In this document: positions 1-5,215 of the stretch, piece after piece | Numbering within the stretch: the first letter of the stretch is position 1 | How the letters are laid out: every line of letters begins with the position of its first letter | From: Terriglobales bacterium | GTDB lineage: Bacteria > Acidobacteriota > Terriglobia > Terriglobales > Acidobacteriaceae | Reading direction: 5' to 3' | DNA: 5,805 nucleotides | NCBI GenBank assembly: GCA_015655365.1 | Contig: JAATFE010000303.1 | Coordinates: 1 to 5,805, forward strand | Translations under genes and position numbers: made by a program | The notes under the pieces: generated by a model | Database searches by the model: none | Seen by the model: the letters and a program-made list of their open reading frames with translations, nothing else | What the model was told of the DNA's origin: nothing

Positions 1-1
1 C

Positions 2-943
2 TGGCTCGGGAAGAAGTGGTACTTCCTCGGCTTTTCATTGATCTTCAGCGTGGCCGGCATCGTTTCGATGGGCATGCACTGGTCGCAAATCGGCAGCCCG
101 GTCCCCCTGAGCGTGGACTTCCGCGGCGGCACGCAGGTCCAGGTGCAGTTCGCCAGGGTCCCCGACACCAACCAGATTCGCCAGGCCACCGATGCGGCGG
201 GCATCAAGGACGCGCGCATCCAGAATATCCAGAACATGGATGAGGCCGGCGGCAACGAAGTCCTCATCAGTCTGCCCGAGCAGACCAATGAGGGCGCTCT
301 CGATACCGGCCGTCAGCAGATCGTCGATGCCTTGCAGGCTCATTACAACAACCCCTTTGTCGTGCGCAATGTGCAGGTTGTCGGCCCCACCGTGGGCAAG
401 CAGTTGGAAAAGCAGGCCTTGTGGGCCACGCTCTACTCCCTGCTCGGCATGTTGGTCTACCTGTGGTTCCGCTTCCAGTTGATCTATGGCGTGGCCGCTG
501 TGGTTGCCTGTTTCCACGACACCCTGATCACGGTAGGTGCCTTTGCGCTGACCGACCAGGAGATCAGCCTGACCGTGATTGCGGCCATCCTGACCCTGGT
601 CGGCTACTCCATGAACGACACCATCGTCGTATTCGACCGTATCCGCGAGAACCTGCGCCTCAACCGGCGCGAGTCTTTGCCCGACGTGGTCAACCGCAGC
701 ATCAACCAGACGCTGAGCCGGACTGTGCTCACCTCGGGGCTTACCTTCCTGACGGTGCTGTCGCTGTACGTCTTCGGCGGCCAGGTGTTGCGCGGCTTTT
801 CCTTCGCCCTGGTGGTGGGCATTCTCATCGGCACGTATTCCTCCATTGCCGTCGCGGCGCCTATGCTGGTGGCGTGGCAGGAATGGCGCTCGTCGAAGGG
901 CCAGAATGTGGTACTCCCCGCCGCAAAGCGTTCTAGAGTTTAA
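2..943 (+). CDS. secF: Protein translocase subunit SecF (5'-truncated by window edge)
   Basis: SecF is an inner-membrane RND-type subunit that works with SecD, using the proton-motive force to complete export of preproteins through SecYEG. The reading frame is open from base 2 (first residues WLGKKWYFLG), so the TTG at 38 is internal and the true start lies upstream. Probably only about ten residues are missing. The 313 visible residues show TM1 (about 5-27), the family motif DFRGGT (39-44), a periplasmic domain, and five more membrane segments after about residue 125. The TM4 signature GYSMNDTIVVFDRIREN starts near visible residue 201 and carries the conserved Asp after Asn. The segment SRTVLTSG, with its conserved Arg, follows. 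The TAA stop is at 941-943. The family and orientation suggest secD lies immediately upstream, which cannot be seen here. Identification is firm. Confidence 0.96.
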   Translation, partial: WLGKKWYFLGFSLIFSVAGIVSMGMHWSQIGSPVPLSVDFRGGTQVQVQFARVPDTNQIRQATDAAGIKDARIQNIQNMDEAGGNEVLISLPEQTNEGALDTGRQQIVDALQAHYNNPFVVRNVQVVGPTVGKQLEKQALWATLYSLLGMLVYLWFRFQLIYGVAAVVACFHDTLITVGAFALTDQEISLTVIAAILTLVGYSMNDTIVVFDRIRENLRLNRRESLPDVVNRSINQTLSRTVLTSGLTFLTVLSLYVFGGQVLRGFSFALVVGILIGTYSSIAVAAPMLVAWQEWRSSKGQNVVLPAAKRSRV

Positions 944-1041
944 AGGGTTTACTACGGTGTTTTTGCCGGTTTTGTCGCACGCTTTGCATCTGTTGCGTGG
1001 TTCTGATAAAAAGGGACTCGCGTTTGCAATGACTTTTAGAA

Positions 1042-1069
1042 ACCCGGGAACATTTTCAACTTCCCCGGT
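1042..1069 (+). other. Imperfect hairpin in the secF-tonB gap
   Basis: ACCCGGGAA (1042-1050) can pair with TTCCCCGGT (1061-1069) across a 10-nt loop, giving 8 pairs and one C-C mismatch. No U-tract follows, so this is not a standard intrinsic terminator. It sits about 40 bp before the tonB start and could be a 3' end of the sec transcript or part of the tonB leader. The rest of the 944-1109 gap shows only weak promoter-like hexamers. Confidence 0.3.
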
Positions 1070-1109
1070 GTCTAAATAGAGGTAACCAACACCCGATTCG
1101 AGGCTGGCC

Positions 1110-1835
1110 ATGTTTGAAGATTCCACGTTTGAATCCGCGGGCAGGATCAAAAGCAAGAGCAAGTATTGGATGATGGTGACTTTCATCACCAACGGTTCAA
1201 TTCTGCTTTTGCTCGTCCTGATTCCGCTGATCTACCCTGAGGCGCTGCCAAAGGCTGCCATGCAGACGCTTTTGGTTGCCCCGCCGCCCCCGCCGCCGCC
1301 CCCGCCGCCGCCCCCGCCGCCGACAGAGGTTCACGTTGTGCGCGTGCAGTCGGAGATGATGAATAACCAGCTGACGGCTCCCACCCGGATTCCGCACGAC
1401 ATCAAGATGGTTGCCGAGAAGGAAGCGCCTCCCGCGGCCAACTTTGGCGTGGCCGGTATGGAAGGCTTGGGCGGTACCCAGGGTGGCGTCATCGGTAGCG
1501 TCTTCGCTGGCCAGGCCGGGCCCAAGGTCAAGGCCGAGGCTCCCAAAAAGGTCAACATCTCGGCTGGCGTTGCCGTCGGCATGTTGTTGCAGAAGACTAC
1601 CCCCGTTTATCCGCCTATCGCCAAGGCTGCCCGTGTCTCTGGTACGGTGGTGCTCCAAGCCACCATCTCCAAGGCCGGCATGATCACCAACCTTCGCGTC
1701 GTCAGTGGACCGGCCATGTTGCAACAGGCCGCCCTCGATGCCGTGAAGACCTGGCGTTACAGGCCCTACCTGCTTAACAACGATCCGGTTGAAGTGGAGA
1801 CTACGGTCAACGTAATCTTCACACTGGGTGGATGA
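1110..1835 (+). CDS. tonB: TonB family energy-transducing protein
   Basis: TonB spans the periplasm and passes ExbB/ExbD-derived energy to TonB-dependent outer-membrane receptors. The 241-residue protein has a basic cytoplasmic N-terminus (RIKSKSK, 12-18) and one membrane anchor (about 20-42). It then has 14 consecutive prolines (58-71) and a Gly/Ala-rich linker (about 105-145). The C-terminal TonB domain (about 152-241) contains PVYPPIAKAARVSGTVV, SGP, LQQAALDAVKTWRYRPY and VEVETTVNVIF, all family hallmarks. The ATG at 1110 is chosen because GAGG (1100-1103) lies 6 nt upstream and the anchor needs this N-terminus. Translation ends with tandem TGA TGA (1833-1838). The linker differs from the Glu-Pro/Lys-Pro repeats of enterobacterial TonB. 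It lies 166 bp after secF and 136 bp before exbB. Which receptors it serves cannot be told from this window. Confidence 0.93.
   Translation: MFEDSTFESAGRIKSKSKYWMMVTFITNGSILLLLVLIPLIYPEALPKAAMQTLLVAPPPPPPPPPPPPPPTEVHVVRVQSEMMNNQLTAPTRIPHDIKMVAEKEAPPAANFGVAGMEGLGGTQGGVIGSVFAGQAGPKVKAEAPKKVNISAGVAVGMLLQKTTPVYPPIAKAARVSGTVVLQATISKAGMITNLRVVSGPAMLQQAALDAVKTWRYRPYLLNNDPVEVETTVNVIFTLGG
1281..1322 (+). repeat. CCG/CCC microsatellite encoding 14 prolines in TonB
   Basis: Fourteen proline codons follow a 12-nt period (CCG CCG CCG CCC), with the first and last units partial. The tract codes for TonB residues 58-71, directly after the membrane anchor. Near-perfect codon periodicity suggests growth by replication slippage. 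Length changes in multiples of 3 would alter only the rigid polyproline rod. Confidence 0.9.
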
Positions 1836-1886
1836 TGAATCTCCTGGCTCCTGCCTTCCTTTTTGGCAGAGGCCTCGCTCTTGACC

Positions 1887-1916
1887 GGAATGCGAATCCG
1901 AAACGATCCGCATTCC
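1887..1916 (+). other. Hairpin in the tonB-exbB gap
   Basis: GGAATGCG (1887-1894) is perfectly complementary to CGCATTCC (1909-1916). After one A-C mismatch, ATC (1896-1898) pairs with GAT (1905-1907), leaving a 6-nt loop. There is no T-run after it, so it is not a typical terminator. It may stabilise or help process an intercistronic mRNA end between tonB and exbB. Confidence 0.5.
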
Positions 1917-1956
1917 CCGCAACCGTAAGACAGTCGCAGTCCATAAGAAACTCCTT

Positions 1957-1962
1957 AGGAGG
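1957..1962 (+). promoter_or_regulatory. Strong Shine-Dalgarno site that sets the exbB GTG start
   Basis: AGGAGG is a perfect Shine-Dalgarno core, 9 nt before the GTG at 1972. It is the strongest ribosome binding site in the window and supports the GTG start over internal ATG codons such as the one at residue 33. A strong site fits the known excess of ExbB over ExbD and TonB in the complex (family knowledge). Confidence 0.85.
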
Positions 1963-1971
1963 AACGATTCA

Positions 1972-2718
1972 GTGATTCTCGCTCAGCTCGCAACTTTCGC
2001 TTCGCATTCGGTCAGCAGCCTGGCCCTCTTTTTCCAAGAAGAGGGTGGGACGGTCAGCTTCAGCCCCATGGGTCTGTGGCAGCACATGGGATGGCCTGCA
2101 CGTTGCATCGCCATCATCCTTTTCATTGAGTCGATCTGGTCTTTGGCCGTGATGATCGACCGTTACCTGTACTTCACCGCAGCTCGTAACCAGTCGCGCG
2201 AATTCGCCCCCAAGGTTGCCGGCGCCCTGAAGGACAGCAAGCTTGAAGAAGCCATCAAGATTGCCGACCGCAGCAAGAAGTCTCACCTCGCCGAGGTTGT
2301 GACCGCTGGCCTGCAAGAGTTCCGCGCTTCCGCCGGTGCACCCACCGAAGCCAGCATCGAGAGCTCGGGCCGCGCATTGGATCGCGCTGAAGCCATCGTG
2401 CACGCCAAGCTGAAGAGGGGCCTTGCGGTTCTGGCCACCATCGGCGCGACGGCTCCGTTCGTCGGCCTGCTCGGCACGGTCATCGGTATTTTGAACGCCT
2501 TCCAGCAGATCGCCACCCAGAAGACTTCGGGCATCGGCGCGGTTGCCGGCGGCATTTCAGAAGCCCTGGTTACCACCGCCTTCGGCCTGCTCGTGGCCAT
2601 CCCCGCCGTCATGGCGTTCAACTACTTCACCGGTCGTGTCGAGTCGTTCGACGTCGAGATGGATAACTCCTCGAGCGAATTGGTCGACTACTTCATCAAG
2701 CAGAGCCACAAGCGCTAA
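1972..2718 (+). CDS. exbB: ExbB/TolQ/MotA family proton channel subunit
   Basis: ExbB is the membrane scaffold of the proton-driven motor that energises TonB together with ExbD. The 248-residue protein has an N-terminal stretch of about 40 residues, TM1 (about 42-63) and a cytoplasmic domain rich in charged helices (about 64-148). TM2 (about 150-176) carries LATIGATAPFVGLLGTV and TM3 (about 195-218) carries GGISEALVTTAFGLLVAIPAV. Thr169, Glu197 and Thr202 match by motif and spacing the E. coli ExbB residues Thr148, Glu176 and Thr181, which line the proton path. The start is the GTG at 1972, backed by AGGAGG at 1957-1962. It follows tonB by 136 bp and precedes exbD-1 by 153 bp. TolQ and MotA-like proteins share this fold, but the adjacent tonB and exbD genes favour ExbB. 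Confidence 0.94.
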   Translation: MILAQLATFASHSVSSLALFFQEEGGTVSFSPMGLWQHMGWPARCIAIILFIESIWSLAVMIDRYLYFTAARNQSREFAPKVAGALKDSKLEEAIKIADRSKKSHLAEVVTAGLQEFRASAGAPTEASIESSGRALDRAEAIVHAKLKRGLAVLATIGATAPFVGLLGTVIGILNAFQQIATQKTSGIGAVAGGISEALVTTAFGLLVAIPAVMAFNYFTGRVESFDVEMDNSSSELVDYFIKQSHKR

Positions 2719-2801
2719 GCGAGGCGGCTGTCGGTTCGAGCGGGAAACTGCGCGGGCGGGAGAGCGGAAACACTCTTCTGCCCGCGAGTCTAACCCTCGC
2801 G
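2719..2801 (+). other. Strong intercistronic hairpin with competing structures between exbB and exbD-1
   Basis: Positions 2751-2764 pair completely with 2773-2786, giving 14 pairs around an 8-nt loop (CGGAAACA). Two of these are G-U wobbles (2758-2779 and 2760-2777), so the fold is better on plus-strand RNA. GCGAGG (2719-2724), right after the exbB stop, is complementary to CCTCGC (2795-2800) and could enclose the hairpin. CGCGAG (2783-2788) can instead pair with CTCGCG (2796-2801), which would break both other pairings. No U-tract follows. A role in mRNA stability, processing or attenuation is inference. Confidence 0.65.
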
Positions 2802-2871
2802 CCAAACAGATAATTCGCAGCAACGCCGGAAGCCATCCGGAATAAAAATTTACAGGCACGGAGCCCAAACA

Positions 2872-3315
2872 ATGGGAATCGCGGTTCGCAACGAAGCTCG
2901 TAGAGTAAGTTCCAACATCAACGTCACCCCCATGGTCGACGTCATGCTGGTGCTTCTGATCATCTTCATGGTTATCACCCCCATGCTCCAAAACAAGGTA
3001 TCCGTCGACATGGCCAAGGTCGACAACCCGACCAACATGCCGGATGCCGATAAGGAAGACGCTATTGTCGTGGCTATCACGCGCGACGGCGGCGTATTCC
3101 TGGGGCAAAACAAGGTCGCCACAAGCGAGCTTGGTGCTCAGGTTCGCGAAAAGCTCGCCGACAAGCCTGGCAAAACCATCTTCGTTCGCGCCGATGCGCG
3201 TGCGCAGTTTCGGGCAGTCGAAGACGCCATTGACGCCGTGCGCACCGCCGGTGTGGAAGACGTGGGCTTGCTGACGCAAAAGCGCGAAGGCGGTTCTGCC
3301 GCGGGCGGCGAATAA
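2872..3315 (+). CDS. exbD: ExbD/TolR family protein, first copy
   Basis: ExbD subunits sit inside the ExbB pore, where one membrane Asp carries protons to drive the motor. This 147-residue protein has a short basic cytoplasmic N-terminus (RNEARR, 6-11) and the signature NVTPMVDVMLVLLIIFMV. Asp23 corresponds to the essential E. coli ExbD Asp25. One transmembrane helix (about 21-40) is followed by a periplasmic domain with IVVAITRDGGVFLGQNKV and TIFVRADARAQF. The end, VEDVGLLTQ, is typical of the family, and a Gly/Ala/Glu-rich tail follows. The ATG at 2872 is preceded by GGAG (2860-2863) with an 8-nt spacer. It lies 55 bp before a second exbD. TolR is the alternative name, but no Pal, TolA or TolB gene is visible. 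Confidence 0.92.
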   Translation: MGIAVRNEARRVSSNINVTPMVDVMLVLLIIFMVITPMLQNKVSVDMAKVDNPTNMPDADKEDAIVVAITRDGGVFLGQNKVATSELGAQVREKLADKPGKTIFVRADARAQFRAVEDAIDAVRTAGVEDVGLLTQKREGGSAAGGE

Positions 3316-3370
3316 CTCGGGTTGTACGCTGTCTCTTTAACGATACGCAGGAATCGAGGAGTATTAAGCC

Positions 3371-3805
3371 ATGGCAATGACAACTGGAGGCGGGGGAGGC
3401 TACTCGTCAGACATTAATATGACGCCGATGATCGACATTCTTCTGGTGCTGTTGATCATCTTCATGGTGATTGTGCCGGTGACGCCCAAGGGCTTGGATG
3501 CTCTCGTGCCTCAGCCGCCCAAGAATCAAACCAAGACCCCCCAAAACTCTGACCGTACCATCGTCGTTCAGGTTTTGCGCGCTGGAGCCGCGGTTTCCTA
3601 CAAGATCAACGAAACCGATGTGGCGAAGGCTGAACTGCTGCCGCGTCTGACCGAGATCTATGCCAACCGTGCCGAGCGCATTATGTTCGTCCGGGGCGAC
3701 GACGATGTGAACTTCTCTTATGTCGCCGAGGTCATCGATATCGGTAGGACCGCGAACGTGGACCATATCGGCCTGATGACTCCGAAGATTATGGAAGGCC
3801 AGTAA
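3371..3805 (+). CDS. exbD: ExbD/TolR family protein, second copy
   Basis: This is a second ExbD-type proton-transducing subunit, of 144 residues. It has a Gly-rich N-terminus (GGGGG, 6-10) and the signature DINMTPMIDILLVLLIIF with the proton-carrying Asp22. One membrane helix (about 20-38) and a Pro/Lys/Gln-rich connector (about 39-60) lead to a periplasmic domain with IVVQVLRAG and RIMFVRGDDDVNF. It ends in VDHIGLMTPK. The ATG at 3371 follows GAGGAG (3356-3361) at 9 nt. It shares the membrane motif with exbD-1, including 16 identical bases (TGATCATCTTCATGGT), but the linker and periplasmic parts differ strongly. The duplication is therefore old and not a recent copy. Both copies keep the essential Asp, so both are probably functional. 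Whether they form a mixed ExbD pair in one ExbB pore is unknown. Confidence 0.92.
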   Translation: MAMTTGGGGGYSSDINMTPMIDILLVLLIIFMVIVPVTPKGLDALVPQPPKNQTKTPQNSDRTIVVQVLRAGAAVSYKINETDVAKAELLPRLTEIYANRAERIMFVRGDDDVNFSYVAEVIDIGRTANVDHIGLMTPKIMEGQ

Positions 3806-3818
3806 AACACCGCTTTTG

Positions 3819-3848
3819 AGCAATCTTCCCTGCAAAGGGAAGGTTGCT
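3819..3848 (+). terminator. Hairpin with GCAA tetraloop after exbD-2 (likely operon 3' end)
   Basis: Thirteen pairs (3819-3831 with 3836-3848) close a GCAA loop, a stable GNRA tetraloop. One pair is a G-U wobble (3824-3843), so the fold is better on the plus strand. It begins 14 bp after the exbD-2 stop. No T-run follows, so it may be a non-canonical terminator or a 3'-end stabiliser left after processing. The sequence GAGCAATC occurs at both 3818-3825 and 3850-3857. Confidence 0.55.
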
Positions 3849-3908
3849 GGAGCAATCGGCATCTCCCCCTGCGCCAGTTGTGGACGGCTAAGGGTAAGAT
3901 GGCGCGCA

Positions 3909-3977
3909 AGGTTGGGGCTGGCCAATAGGGAGCCTGGGCGGTGACAATGCCTCGGTTTGTTACAGGCTCGCCAACTT
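3909..3977 (+). other. Long interrupted inverted repeat upstream of the TPR gene (possible structured RNA)
   Basis: Three nested helices share one axis. AGGTTGG (3909-3915) pairs with CCAACTT (3971-3977), GAGCCT (3930-3935) with AGGCTC (3964-3969), and GTGACAA (3941-3947) with TTGTTAC (3957-3963). That gives 20 pairs, including G-U wobbles at 3910-3976 and 3943-3961 that favour folding of the plus strand. A 14-nt strand (3916-3929) and a 5-nt bulge (3936-3940) are unpaired on the left side. I do not recognise a known riboswitch. It lies in the 311-bp gap 3806-4116, which holds no convincing gene. Confidence 0.45.
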
Positions 3978-4071
3978 CGTCTGGGGCGGTTCATTCCCGG
4001 CGGAGAACTGGAGTAAAATTTTTCCATCCTGGTTTCGGTTACTCCCGCCCGCGGCCAGCTGTACTTAATTC

Positions 4072-4098
4072 CAGGCGCGCATCGATAGGCGCGACCTG
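4072..4098 (+). promoter_or_regulatory. Hairpin abutting the Shine-Dalgarno site of the TPR gene
   Basis: CAGG and CGCGC (4072-4080) pair with GCGCG and CCTG (4089-4098) around one bulged A (4094). The loop is ATCGATAG. The stem ends exactly where the AAGGAG site begins (4099-4104). Such placement could limit or guide ribosome access, but a regulatory role is inference. A second purine site, AGGA (4106-4109), lies 7 nt before the ATG and stays free. Confidence 0.45.
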
Positions 4099-4116
4099 AA
4101 GGAGAAGGATACGAAC

Positions 4117-4953
4117 ATGAATGGACCCGCACGTATTACGGCGCTCGCGGTTGCCTTGGCCGGCATGGTGCTTTCCATGAGCGGGTGCAACCGCCTTGCA
4201 GCCCGTGACCAGCTAAACAAGGGAGTGGATGCCTACAAGAGCGCCCATTATGAAGAGGCGATCGGGCACTTCCAGAAAGCTACCCAGCTTGATCCCAGCC
4301 TGCCCATGGCCAAGAGCTATCTGGCCACCGCCCTGGCACAGAACGTGGTAGCCGGATTGGATACCCCCGAAAACCTCAGCACCGCGCAACAGGCAATCGG
4401 CATGTTCCAAGAGGTCCTCGCCAGGGACCCCAACGACGTGAACAGCCTGAAGCAGGTAGCGGGCATTTATTTCAGCATCAAAAAGTTGGACGAGGCCAAG
4501 GCATGGCAGAAGAAAGTTCTTGCTGTCGACCCCAAAGATCCTGAGGCTGCCTACACCATCGGCGTGATCGATTGGACCCAGGCGCACCAGAATGCTCTGA
4601 AGGAGTTGGTGCCTGCCGGCATTAACGACGACGGCGAGGGCAATGTCAAGGCTCCCAAAAAGGTGATGGAAACTCTCAAGGCGGAAAATGCTCCGCTCGT
4701 CGAAGAGGGCCTTCAGTATCTTACCCAGGCCAATGCCAACCGTGCCAACTACGACGATGCAATGGCTTACCTGAACCTGATCTACCGCCGCAAGGCGGAC
4801 GTGGACTTCGGCAACGATGCGGCTCGCAAGGCCGATCTGGCCGCTGCGGAAGATTGGCGCACCAAGGCCATGGGGACCCGCAAGGCTAACGAAGAGAAGA
4901 AGAACAAGGGGCCGGCCGGAATCACCATGGACGCCAGCGGCAACCTCAAGTAA
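4117..4953 (+). CDS. TPR-repeat lipoprotein
   Basis: This is a 278-residue predicted lipoprotein of unknown specific function. A signal peptide (1-23) ends at MSGC, with Cys24 as the likely lipidated residue. Met at -3 is unusual for a lipobox, and Asn at +2 gives no inner-membrane retention signal. Tetratricopeptide helices follow: one repeat at about 30-63 (GVDAYKSAHYEEAIGHFQKA, then LDP), a second at about 66-105 stretched by an insertion near 76-88, and a third at about 108-141 ending in VDPKDP. Further helical hairpins reach about 245, and the tail is charged (EEKKNKG). TPR repeats usually mediate protein-protein contacts, as in BamD or PilF, but I cannot assign it to either. The ATG at 4117 has AGGA 7 nt upstream and AAGGAG 12 nt upstream. 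It ends 29 bp before an intrinsic terminator and is probably transcribed separately from the exb genes. Confidence 0.87.
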   Translation: MNGPARITALAVALAGMVLSMSGCNRLAARDQLNKGVDAYKSAHYEEAIGHFQKATQLDPSLPMAKSYLATALAQNVVAGLDTPENLSTAQQAIGMFQEVLARDPNDVNSLKQVAGIYFSIKKLDEAKAWQKKVLAVDPKDPEAAYTIGVIDWTQAHQNALKELVPAGINDDGEGNVKAPKKVMETLKAENAPLVEEGLQYLTQANANRANYDDAMAYLNLIYRRKADVDFGNDAARKADLAAAEDWRTKAMGTRKANEEKKNKGPAGITMDASGNLK

Positions 4954-4982
4954 CACGGCAATTATTCCTCGGCAGTACGAAG

Positions 4983-5011
4983 CGGCCTTCGCTCTGTGCG
5001 AAGGCCGTTTT
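4983..5011 (+). terminator. Intrinsic terminator of the TPR lipoprotein gene
   Basis: A perfect 10-bp GC-rich stem, CGGCCTTCGC (4983-4992) with GCGAAGGCCG (4998-5007), encloses a 5-nt loop and is followed at once by TTTT (5008-5011). It starts 29 bp after the TAA stop. This is the clearest Rho-independent terminator in the window. Confidence 0.9.
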
Positions 5012-5147
5012 GCATGCACCTTACTTTGCCGCGATCGCTGCTCATCCATCCCGACCAGGGGAGAGAGAATCGTTCCAGAGTACGCTTTGGGTCATCGAGG
5101 TCAAGCCCCCTGCGACCCGGCTAGGTCACTGACCGCCCCAACACTGG

Positions 5148-5184
5148 GTGCCCCTGGTCCCGATTCTGGGACCGGGGAAAGCAC
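5148..5184. repeat. REP-like GC-rich extragenic palindrome
   Basis: GGTCCC (5156-5161) pairs with GGGACC (5168-5173) around a 6-nt loop. After a bulged T (5155), CCC (5152-5154) pairs with GGG (5174-5176). GTGC (5148-5151) can close the structure with GCAC (5181-5184), leaving GAAA unpaired on one side. The total is 13 pairs. No T-run follows on either side. The framing GTGCCCC...GGGGAAAGCAC resembles, from memory, repeated intergenic palindromes of Acidobacteriaceae with conserved flanks and variable stems; this is unchecked. Confidence 0.55.
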
Positions 5185-5215
5185 GAATTCAAGGTAATCC
5201 GGTGCGAAACGCTGC

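Noticed and set aside
38..943. TTG at 38 as the start of secF
   Set aside because: The frame is open upstream to the window edge with good SecF-like sequence, and a TTG start would cut the first membrane helix.
984..1012. Possible sigma-70 promoter for tonB (TTGCAT, then TAAAAA at 17 nt)
   Set aside because: The hexamers match the consensus in only about 3 and 4 of 6 positions. That is too weak to call without a mapped start.
846..1079. 77-codon frame in the secF-tonB gap
   Set aside because: Most of its first half is secF in another frame. It lacks a ribosome site and has no family resemblance.
35..1192. 385-codon open frame on the minus strand across secF
   Set aside because: It lies antisense to secF and the start of tonB, has low-complexity His/Asp/Gly-rich content and no family motifs. 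It is a GC-bias shadow.
2826..2840. Short CCGGA/TCCGG hairpin before an A/T-rich run, a possible terminator before exbD-1
   Set aside because: The stem is only 5 bp, the following AATAAAAATTT is not a proper T-run, and the gap lies within a likely operon.
2557..3279. 240-codon minus-strand frame across exbB and exbD-1
   Set aside because: It overlaps two clear genes antisense, shows no recognisable domain, and crosses the intercistronic hairpins.
3990..4019. Possible promoter for the TPR gene (-10 TAAAAT at 4014-4019)
   Set aside because: The -10 is good (5 of 6), but no acceptable -35 stands at the right distance. Kept only as a note.
4213..5049. 278-codon minus-strand frame across the TPR gene
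   Set aside because: It is antisense to a clear lipoprotein gene and runs over its intrinsic terminator. No motif or ribosome site supports it.
4817..5197. 126-codon plus-strand frame running past the TPR terminator
   Set aside because: It starts inside the TPR gene in another frame, crosses the terminator and a palindromic repeat, and has Arg/Pro-rich shadow composition.
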